The translations under genes and the position numbers were made by a program. From contig JAQVKV010000106.1 of the NCBI GenBank assembly GCA_028694545.1, positions 1-7,225 of the forward strand: a stretch of DNA of 7,225 bases. Reading direction: 5' to 3'. This document shows positions 1 to 5,850 of the stretch, in pieces; within the stretch, counting starts at the first letter, position 1, and every line of letters starts with the position of its first letter. The notes beneath the pieces are model-generated. The model ran no database searches. It saw only the letters and a program-made list of their open reading frames with translations, and was not told where the DNA came from. This DNA comes from Zavarzinia sp. GTDB taxonomy: Bacteria; Pseudomonadota; Alphaproteobacteria; Zavarziniales; Zavarziniaceae.

Positions 1-789
1 GCGGAGGGGAAGCCGGACCTGGCCCGCTTCCGGTCTGGGCTGGAGGAGCTGTAGCTCGGCGAGGTTTCGCTGCAGGAGCTGAACAGCCCGGCGGGCGTCC
101 TCCTGCGCCTCCAGCGCCAGGACGGGGGCGAAGAGGCGCAGAACGCCGCCATCGAAGCCGTGCGCGACAAGATCATGGCGATCTCGCCGGACGCCAACAT
201 GCGCCGGGTCGAGGTGGTGGGCCCGCGCGTGTCGCAGCAGTTGGTCGAGAGTGGCATTCTCGCCGTCGTGCTCTCCTTCGGCGCGATGCTGATCTATATC
301 TGGTTCCGTTTCGAATGGCAGTTCGCGGTGGGTGCCGTCGCGACCCTGATCCTCGACATCACGAAGACCATCGGCTTCTTCGCGCTGACGGGGATCGAGT
401 TCAATCTGACGGCGATCGCGGCATTGCTCACCCTTGTTGGCTATTCGATGAACGACAAGGTCGTGGTCTATGACCGCATGCGCGAGAACCTGCGCAAGTA
501 CAAGACCATGCCGCTGCGCGAGTTGATCGACATGTCGATCAACTCGACCCTGACGCGCACGATCTTCACCTCGGCCACCACCTTCCTCGCCATGGCGCCC
601 ATGGCGATCTTCGGCGGTTCGGCCGTGTCGGGCTTCGCCCAGGTGATCCTGTTCGGCGTCGTCGTCGGCACCTCGTCGTCGATCTTCATCGCGGCCCCCC
701 TCCTGCTCTTCCTCGGTGAGGGCAAGCTGCGTCGGGGCAATCCCGCGGCCGATTCCGCGAGCGGCAAGCCCTCGCCGGCCAAGGGCTGA
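1..789 (+). CDS. secF: SecF, protein translocase subunit (3' part, with in-frame TAG)
   Basis: SecF pairs with SecD in the inner membrane and helps pull exported proteins across using the proton motive force. The gene is cut by the left edge, so TM1 and the start are missing. Frame 1 gives the end of the periplasmic P1 domain (about codons 1-70, including GEVSLQEL and RRVEVVGP) and then five membrane segments, at roughly 250-310, 325-395, 412-460, 565-620 and 635-715. The hallmarks are YIWFRFEWQFA, FFALTGIEFNLTAIAALLT, GYSMNDKVVVYDRMRENLR and the GTSSSIFIAAPLLL end. LDITKT in place of the common HD motif, and NDK in place of NDT, are usual in alphaproteobacteria as I recall them. Codon 18 (52-54) is TAG, although family similarity continues in the same frame on both sides. 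A GTG at 160 could open a shorter 209-residue frame, but that product would lack TM1 and most of P1. A sequencing error or a real nonsense mutation are both possible. Confidence 0.9.
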
Positions 790-799
790 GACTAGGGCG

Positions 800-1174
800 A
801 TGGCGCTGCGCGAACTCGACCAGGCCAACCGCCGGATCGAACGCTATGGCGCCGGTGGCTTCGTGATCGAGGGGGGCACCTACAAGGGGGCCATCCTCGT
901 CACCGGCCGGGCGATCGTGGCGCTGGCGCTCGAGGACGCCGCCTCGGCGGACGCGGATTCGGTCGCCGCCATCATCGCCGCGCGCGACGATTTCGAGATG
1001 ATCCTGATCGGCACCGGGGCGCGTTTCGGCCTGCTGGCGAAGCCGGCGCGGGAAGCCCTGCGTGATGCGGGCGTGCGCTTCGACTGCATGGATACCGGGG
1101 CCGCCTGCCGGACCTACAATGTGCTGGTGGCGGAGGGACGGCGCGTCGCCGCCGCCCTGCTGCCGGTACCCTGA
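800..1174 (+). CDS. Mth938-like (DUF498) protein, NDUFAF3 homologue
   Basis: This 124-residue protein is a complete single-domain member of the Mth938/DUF498 family (Pfam PF04430). Characteristic pieces are YGAGGFVIEGGTYKG (residues 16-30), the ILIGTG turn (68-73) and the C-terminal block DTGAACRTYNVLVAEGRR (98-115). The mitochondrial relative NDUFAF3 is an assembly factor for respiratory complex I. The bacterial role is not firmly established, so a part in complex I or membrane protein assembly is inference from homology and neighbours. It begins 10 bases after the secF stop and ends 7 bases before the next start, so it is almost surely co-transcribed with secF. I chose the ATG at 800, which follows a weak AGGG at 794-797. 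The frame stays open upstream to 716, but that would overlap the end of secF and add non-family sequence. Confidence 0.92.
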   Translation: MALRELDQANRRIERYGAGGFVIEGGTYKGAILVTGRAIVALALEDAASADADSVAAIIAARDDFEMILIGTGARFGLLAKPAREALRDAGVRFDCMDTGAACRTYNVLVAEGRRVAAALLPVP

Positions 1175-1181
1175 GGCCATC

Positions 1182-2018
1182 TTGGCCGCTTCCGAGCCCG
1201 GCTCGCCCGGCGCCTTCGTTCGCACGCACGACCCGGACCGCTTCCTGACCGCCATGTTCGCGCCGCCCGACCGGCGCGAGGCGCTCCTTGCGCTCTATGC
1301 CTTCAATTTCGAGGTGGCGCGGGTGCGCGAGGTGGTGTCCGACGCCATGATCGGCCAGATCCGCCTGCAATGGTGGCGCGATGCCCTGACCGAGATCGCC
1401 ACCGGCCGGCCACCCCGCCAGCACGAGGTGGTGCAGCCGCTGGCCGCCGCCATCGCCCGTCATGACCTGCCCCTGGCTGTGTTCGAGCGCCTGATCGATG
1501 CCCGCGAACTCGACCTCGACGATCAGCCACCACCCGATCTTGCGTCGCTCTTCGCCTATCTTGACGGCGCCTCGGGGGCGCTCGTCGATCTGGCCCTGCG
1601 TATCCTCGGCGTCGAGGCGCCGGCTGTCGCCCACGCCGCCGGTATCGGTTTCGGCCTTGCCGGGCTGCTGCGTGCCTTGCCGTTCCATGCCGGGGCGGAC
1701 CGCATCTATCTGCCGGCCGAGGCGATGGCGCGCCATGGCGTCGCGCGCAAGGACCTGACGGCTGGGCAGGGCGGCGCCGGTCTTGTCGCGCTGGTCCGGG
1801 AAGTCGCGGGCCATGCCGCGAACCATCTGGACGAGGCCAGACACCTCTCGCGCGACCTGCCGCGCGCGGCCGTGCCGGCGCTGCTGCCGGTCACCGTCGC
1901 CCGGGGCTGGCTGAAAGACCTTGGCCGGAATGGTCACGATCCCTTCGCCGCCCCGGCGCCGCGCCCCCTCGCGCGCCTCGCCGCCGTGACCGTGGCGGGC
2001 CTGCGCGGCCGGATCTGA
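1182..2018 (+). CDS. squalene/phytoene synthase-like protein, NDUFAF6-type
   Basis: The 278-residue product has the squalene/phytoene synthase fold (Pfam PF00494). Recognisable blocks are DPDRFLTAMFAP (17-28), ALLALYAFNFEVAR (34-47), IGQIRLQWWRDAL (57-69) and GLLRALPFHAGADRIYLPA (161-179). Genuine synthases carry aspartate-rich DxxxD motifs that bind prenyl diphosphate through magnesium. Here the first is replaced by VARVRE (45-50), and the second has lost its leading Asp (RA at 164-165 where enzymes have RD). It is therefore probably not a prenyl synthase. It looks like the NDUFAF6 branch, a complex I assembly factor in mitochondria, which fits its position behind an NDUFAF3-like gene. The start is a TTG with GAGG at 1173-1176, five bases upstream. 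The next in-frame ATG (1254) would remove the conserved DPDRFL block, and the upstream ATG at 1062 would overlap the previous gene by 113 bases. Confidence 0.87.
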   Translation: MAASEPGSPGAFVRTHDPDRFLTAMFAPPDRREALLALYAFNFEVARVREVVSDAMIGQIRLQWWRDALTEIATGRPPRQHEVVQPLAAAIARHDLPLAVFERLIDARELDLDDQPPPDLASLFAYLDGASGALVDLALRILGVEAPAVAHAAGIGFGLAGLLRALPFHAGADRIYLPAEAMARHGVARKDLTAGQGGAGLVALVREVAGHAANHLDEARHLSRDLPRAAVPALLPVTVARGWLKDLGRNGHDPFAAPAPRPLARLAAVTVAGLRGRI

Positions 2019-2040
2019 GGTGCCCCCGGGGACGCGCCGC

Positions 2041-2069
2041 TTGTCCTCGCCCCCCACCCATAGTAAGAG
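2041..2069 (+). promoter_or_regulatory. weak candidate promoter ahead of yicC-gmk
   Basis: TTGTCC (2041-2046) matches four of six bases of a sigma-70 type -35 box. It is followed after 17 bases by TAAGAG (2064-2069), which matches only three of six bases of a -10 box. Its position in the 86-base gap between the squalene-synthase-like gene and yicC is where a promoter for yicC-gmk would be expected. The match is poor, and read-through from the secF unit is equally possible. Confidence 0.2.
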
Positions 2070-2091
2070 CCTGCACCTGATCAAAGCAGGC
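2069..2091 (+). promoter_or_regulatory. hairpin abutting the yicC ribosome binding site
   Basis: GCCTGC (2069-2074) and GCAGGC (2086-2091) are perfect inverted repeats of six bases around an 11-base loop. The hairpin ends directly against the Shine-Dalgarno sequence GGGAG at 2092-2096, which stands eight bases before the yicC ATG. There is no following run of T, so it is not an intrinsic terminator. It may be a leader hairpin that limits ribosome access or protects the 5' end of the message. This role is inference. Confidence 0.35.
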
Positions 2092-2104
2092 GGGAGACAG
2101 GGTG

Positions 2105-2995
2105 ATGGCCCTCTACAGCATGACCGGATTCGCGAGGGCCGCCGGTTCGCTGGGTGATACCGAATTCGTCTTCGAGGTGAAATCGGTGAACGGGCGCGGA
2201 CTCGAGATGCGCGCGCGCCTGCCGAACGGCCTCGAGCGCCTGGAGCGGTCGCTGCGCGACGCTGCGGCCCGGCGCCTGAAGCGCGGCAATCTGCAGATTC
2301 AGCTCAATTTCTCGACGGCGGCGGAGACCGCGCTGCCCCGGATCGACCGGGCCGTGCTCGACCATTATTGCGCGATCGCGCGCGAGGAGGCGTCGGCCAA
2401 CGGGCTGGAGCCGCCCCGGATCGAGGGCCTGATGGCGCTGCCCGGCGTCTTCCAGCGCGCCGAGGGCGGCAGTGCCGACCTCGACGAGGCGGAACAGGAC
2501 GCCGGCCTTCTTGCCCTCTTCGAGCAGGCGCTGGCCGGCCTCGTCGCCGCGCGGGCGGCGGAAGGGGGCCATCTGGCGACCATCCTCAACGCCCATCTCG
2601 ACGAGATCGAACGCCTGACCGACGCCGCCTCGGCCCAGGCCGAGACCCAGCCGACGGCGATCCGCGCCAGGCTCGCGGCCCAGCTCGGCGACCTGCTCGC
2701 GGAGAAGGTTGGCACGGTGAGCGAGGAACGGCTGGCGCAGGAAGTCGCGATGCTGGCCGTCAAGGCCGACGTGCGCGAGGAGATCGATCGCCTGCGCGCC
2801 CATGTCGCCGAGGCGCGCAAACTGCTGAAAGCGGGTGAAGGGGTGGGACGCCGTCTCGATTTCCTCGCCCAGGAATTCAACCGCGAGGCCAATACCCTGT
2901 GCTCGAAGTCGACCGACGTCGAGCTGACACGCCTCGGCCTCGATCTCAAGACCACGGTCGACCGCCTGCGCGAGCAGGTACAGAACGTCGAGTAA
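2105..2995 (+). CDS. yicC: YicC/YloC family endoribonuclease
   Basis: The 296-residue product is a full-length YicC/YloC protein, close to the usual 287-295 residues. The N-terminal YicC domain (PF03755) opens with YSMTGFARA (4-12) and contains the typical FEVKSVNGRGLEMRARLP (about 22-39). The C-terminal DUF1732 domain (PF08340) holds the diagnostic block GRRLDFLAQEFNREANTL (248-265) followed by SKSTDVELTRLGLDLK, and ends in REQVQN. The family forms cytoplasmic multimers. E. coli YicC has been reported as an endoribonuclease that affects small RNA turnover, and loss causes stationary-phase and high-temperature defects. I chose the ATG at 2105, with GGGAG at 2092-2096 eight bases upstream; a GTG one codon earlier is possible but worse spaced. 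The gene is followed after 31 bases by gmk, a pairing conserved in many bacteria, so the two are likely co-transcribed. Confidence 0.95.
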   Translation: MALYSMTGFARAAGSLGDTEFVFEVKSVNGRGLEMRARLPNGLERLERSLRDAAARRLKRGNLQIQLNFSTAAETALPRIDRAVLDHYCAIAREEASANGLEPPRIEGLMALPGVFQRAEGGSADLDEAEQDAGLLALFEQALAGLVAARAAEGGHLATILNAHLDEIERLTDAASAQAETQPTAIRARLAAQLGDLLAEKVGTVSEERLAQEVAMLAVKADVREEIDRLRAHVAEARKLLKAGEGVGRRLDFLAQEFNREANTLCSKSTDVELTRLGLDLKTTVDRLREQVQNVE

Positions 2996-3026
2996 TGCCG
3001 GCGATCGTGTAACCAAGGAATACTCC

Positions 3027-3665
3027 ATGTCATCTCACGGGATCGAGCGGCGGGGCCTGATGCTGGTGCTTTCGTCGCCTTCGGGCGCAGGCAAGACCAC
3101 GATTTCACGCCGCCTTCTCGAGACGGACGACCGGCTCGAAATGTCGGTCTCGGTCACGACGCGGCCGCGCCGCCCGGGCGAGGTCGAGGGGCGGGACTAT
3201 TGGTTCGTCTCCCCGGTCGATTTCAACATCATGGTGAACGAGCGCCGCCTGCTCGAATGGGCCAAGGTTTTCGGCAATTACTACGGCACGCCGAAGAAGC
3301 CCGTGGATGATGCGCTGGCAAGGGGCCGCGACATCCTCTTCGACATCGACTGGCAGGGGACCCAGCAACTGGCGGAACACGCGCGGGACGACCTCGTCTC
3401 CATCTTCATCCTGCCGCCCTCGACGCGGGAGCTGGAACGCCGCCTGCGCCAGCGCGCCCAGGATCCGGAGGATGTGGTCGCCGCGCGCATGGCCAAGGCA
3501 TCCGACGAGATCAGCCATTGGGCCGAGTATGACTACGTCGTCCTGAACGAGGATGTCGACAATACGCTCGAACAGGTCCGCTCCATCCTTCAGGCGGAAC
3601 GCCTGCGCCGCCGGCGCCAGACCGGGCTTGGCGAATTCGTGAAGCGCCTGCGCGACGGCGCCTGA
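3027..3665 (+). CDS. gmk: guanylate kinase
   Basis: Guanylate kinase uses ATP to phosphorylate GMP and dGMP to the diphosphates, an essential cytoplasmic step in nucleotide synthesis and recycling. The 212-residue product has the usual length and all landmarks: the P-loop SSPSGAGKTT (16-25, catalytic Lys23), the GMP-binding stretch SVTTRPRRPGEVEGRDYWFV (42-61), LLEWAKVFGNYYGTP (75-89, with Glu77 and Tyr86), the core DIDWQGTQQ (106-114) and the arginine-rich lid ERRLRQRAQD (137-146). Serine replaces the first P-loop glycine, which is common in alphaproteobacterial forms as I know them. AAGGA (3015-3019) lies seven bases before the ATG. The gene follows yicC and ends exactly where the opposing hydrolase gene ends, with no visible terminator between them. 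Confidence 0.97.
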   Translation: MSSHGIERRGLMLVLSSPSGAGKTTISRRLLETDDRLEMSVSVTTRPRRPGEVEGRDYWFVSPVDFNIMVNERRLLEWAKVFGNYYGTPKKPVDDALARGRDILFDIDWQGTQQLAEHARDDLVSIFILPPSTRELERRLRQRAQDPEDVVAARMAKASDEISHWAEYDYVVLNEDVDNTLEQVRSILQAERLRRRRQTGLGEFVKRLRDGA

Positions 3666-4514
3666 TCAGGCAAGGGTGGCGCGCAGGAAGGCGACCGTCC
3701 GGCCCCAGGCCAGGACGGCGGCGGTGGCATCGTAGCGTGCCGCGTTGCTGTCGTTGTTGAAGGCGTGCTGCACGCCTTCGTAGGTGTGGCTCTCGTAAGT
3801 CTTGCCGGCCGCCTTCAGGGCCGCCTCGAAGGCGGGAACGGCGGCGTTGATCCGCGTGTCCTGCCCCGCGTAATGAAGCAGGAGCGGCGCCTCGATCGCG
3901 GCTACCGCCTCGTTCGCCGGGGGCATGCCGTAATAGACGACGGCGGCGGCCAGCGGGCTCTTCGCCGTGGCCAGCCGGCCCGACAGGCCACCGCCCCAGC
4001 AGAAGCCGACGGCGCCGACCTTCATGCCCGTGGCCGCGGCGAATTCGACAGCCTTCACCGCGTTCGCCAGGGTCTGCCCGGCATCGAGGGCGCCGATCAT
4101 TTCCCGGGCCTTGTCCTCGTCCGCCGGCGTGCCGCCGAGGGGAGAGAGGAAATCGGGCGCCACGGCCCGGAAGCCTTCGAGGGCGAGGCGGCGGGTGACG
4201 TCACGGATATGGGGGTTCAGGCCCCGGTTCTCGTGGATGACGATGACGCTGCCCGTCGCTGCGCCTGTCTTCGGCGCGGCCTCGTAGAAGATGACGGGGG
4301 CGGTGGCCCCCGGAAATTCGCCAGTCGCGGTCGCAAGCCTCTCGTCGTCTTCCGCCACCTGCTGCGCCTTCGCGTAATCGTTCTCGAGCACGGGCAGCAA
4401 GGCGAAGGCGGCGGCCGTTCCCCCGGCAAGCCTTGTCAGACGGTCGAGGAAGGTGCGGCGGTCGAGAGGGGCGTGGGTATATTCGTCATAGAGGTCGATG
4501 ATCCGCTGGTCCAT
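3666..4514 (-). CDS. dienelactone hydrolase family protein with Tat-type signal
   Basis: This 282-residue protein is an alpha/beta hydrolase of the dienelactone hydrolase family (PF01738). The catalytic triad is visible: Cys172 in GFCWGG (170-175), Asp219 in YAGQDTRI (215-222) and His250 in GVQHAF (247-252). Glu95 in IHENRGL matches the glutamate that tunes the cysteine in the classical enzyme. Known members cleave dienelactone in chloroaromatic breakdown, but most genomic members have unknown ester or lactone substrates, and nothing here marks an aromatic pathway. The N-terminus carries DRRTFL (18-23), a hydrophobic stretch (about 29-43) and AKA (48-50), consistent with twin-arginine export and cleavage after Ala50. 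That export is predicted, not shown. The start at 4514 has a perfect AGGAGG (4529-4524) nine bases ahead; an earlier ATG at 4553 would add 13 arginine-rich residues. It lies 46 bases after the exporter gene on the same strand. Confidence 0.93.
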   Translation of the reverse strand: MDQRIIDLYDEYTHAPLDRRTFLDRLTRLAGGTAAAFALLPVLENDYAKAQQVAEDDERLATATGEFPGATAPVIFYEAAPKTGAATGSVIVIHENRGLNPHIRDVTRRLALEGFRAVAPDFLSPLGGTPADEDKAREMIGALDAGQTLANAVKAVEFAAATGMKVGAVGFCWGGGLSGRLATAKSPLAAAVVYYGMPPANEAVAAIEAPLLLHYAGQDTRINAAVPAFEAALKAAGKTYESHTYEGVQHAFNNDSNAARYDATAAVLAWGRTVAFLRATLA

Positions 4515-4560
4515 GCGTCGTCTCCTCCTGGCAGAGGGCAAGGATGCGTGCATCGTCCGC

Positions 4561-5775
4561 CTATCGCAATGCCTCAGCGCGGCGCAGCGCCGGAAAAAGC
4601 CGCATCCACAGCAGGGCGACCGCGATGGTGCCGACGCCGCCGATCACGGTCGCGGGCACCGTGCCGAACAGGCCCGCCGTCATGCCCGACTCGAATTCGC
4701 CGAGCTGGTTCGACGCCCCGATGAACAGGGAATTGACCGCGCTGACCCGGCCTCGCATTTCGTCCGGAGTCGAGAGCTGGACCAGCGTCTGGCGGATCAC
4801 GACGGAGACATTGTCGGCGGCGCCGAGGATCACGAGGGCGGCGATGGACAGCACGAGACCCCGCGACAGGGCGAAGGCCACGGTACACAGGCCGAAGATG
4901 ACAACCGCGCCGAACATCTTCACGCCCATGTCGCGGTCGAGGCGCATGCGGTCGATCAGCGCCGCCATGACGAGGGCGCCGACCGCCGGCGCCGTTCGCA
5001 GCAGGCCAAGGCCCCAGGGGCCGGTTTCGAGGATGTCGCGCGCGAAGATCGGCAGCAGCGCGGTGAAACCGCCGAGCAGCACGGCGACCATGTCGAGGGA
5101 AATGGCCCCGAACAACACGGGTTGGCGCCGGATGAAGGACAGGCCGGAGAAGCTGGAGGCCAGCGTGAAGGCTTCGCGTGGAGCTCCCTCGCGCCGATGC
5201 CAGCGCAAGCGCTGGGCGAAGAAGGCGCCAAGCGCGAAGAGTGCGCCGGAAAGGGCCAGCGGCACGGCGGTGCCGAAGGCATAGAGCAGACCGCCGAGGG
5301 CGGGGCCGACGATCGTCGCCGCCTGCATGGCGGAGGAGGAAAGCGCCACGGCGCGCGGCAGGTCTTCCGCCGAGACGAGGCCGGGCAGCATGGCCTGCAT
5401 GGCCGGGCGCTCGAAGCTGCGAGCGGCGCCCAGCAGCACGAGCCCGACGAAGACCGCGACGATGCCAAGCCAGCCGGCGACGACCCCGGTGGTCATGACG
5501 ATGATGGTCGCGGCCTGTACCGCCTGGGCGATGACGGTGATGCGCCGCCGGTCGAAACGGTCGGCCACCGCGCCGACCACGAAGGTCAGCAGCACCATGG
5601 GCAGGAATTGCGCAAGCCCGGCGAAGCCGAGCAGATAGGCACTTTCCGTCAGGTCATAGATCAGCCAGCCGAAGGCGACCGAAGACATCTGGAAGCCGAG
5701 CGAGCCAAGCACCCGGGCGATCCAGAACCAGACGAATTGCGGTTGGCGATGAAGGGGGCGCAGGGACGACGACAT
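4561..5775 (-). CDS. major facilitator superfamily exporter, EntS-like (MFS_3)
   Basis: The 404-residue product is a complete 12-helix type major facilitator transporter of the inner membrane. Motif A, the loop between TM2 and TM3, reads GAVADRFDRRR (68-78). The C-terminal half has the block DEMRGRVSAVNSLFIGASNQ followed by LGEFESG, typical of the EntS/DHA3-like group (PF05977). Members export siderophores, macrolides or other small molecules by proton antiport, and the substrate cannot be told from sequence. No siderophore gene is nearby. The ATG at 5775 has no clear Shine-Dalgarno sequence upstream, but later ATGs such as codon 30 would cut into TM1. Seventy-five bases separate it from the cyclase gene upstream, and 46 separate its stop from the hydrolase start, so it may be part of a three-gene unit. 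Confidence 0.93.
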   Translation of the reverse strand: MSSSLRPLHRQPQFVWFWIARVLGSLGFQMSSVAFGWLIYDLTESAYLLGFAGLAQFLPMVLLTFVVGAVADRFDRRRITVIAQAVQAATIIVMTTGVVAGWLGIVAVFVGLVLLGAARSFERPAMQAMLPGLVSAEDLPRAVALSSSAMQAATIVGPALGGLLYAFGTAVPLALSGALFALGAFFAQRLRWHRREGAPREAFTLASSFSGLSFIRRQPVLFGAISLDMVAVLLGGFTALLPIFARDILETGPWGLGLLRTAPAVGALVMAALIDRMRLDRDMGVKMFGAVVIFGLCTVAFALSRGLVLSIAALVILGAADNVSVVIRQTLVQLSTPDEMRGRVSAVNSLFIGASNQLGEFESGMTAGLFGTVPATVIGGVGTIAVALLWMRLFPALRRAEALR

Positions 5776-5850
5776 GACGGGCCGGGCGAGAAGAGGTGCG
5801 CAGGCTAGCAGCAGTTCCGCGCGGCAACCCCTGCCAAGGACGGTGATGTG

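Noticed and set aside
340..375. Missing HD motif in SecF TM3 as a sign of functional loss
   Set aside because: LDITKT or LDTTKT at this point is, as I recall, normal for alphaproteobacterial SecF and is not degeneration.
972..2084. Minus-strand open frame (370 codons) opposite the Mth938-like and squalene-synthase-like genes
   Set aside because: It overlaps two conserved plus-strand genes, and its product is repetitive and unlike any family I recognise.
2081..3028. Minus-strand open frame (315 codons) opposite yicC
   Set aside because: It mirrors yicC codon by codon, and the yicC family motifs on the plus strand are unmistakable.
4543..4554. Palindrome-like GATGC-GT-GCATC between exporter and hydrolase
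   Set aside because: A two-base loop is too tight for a stable hairpin, and short dyads of this size occur by chance.
4498..5808. Long plus-strand open frame (436 codons) opposite the exporter and the hydrolase start
   Set aside because: It is antisense to two clear genes, has low-complexity charged composition rich in H, R, G and D, and matches no family I know. It is a by-product of high GC content.
5776..5850. Short inverted repeat GGCA/TGCC in the gap between cyclase and exporter, considered as a terminator or operator
   Set aside because: The stem is only about four base pairs with no T run, and no good promoter pair could be placed here either.
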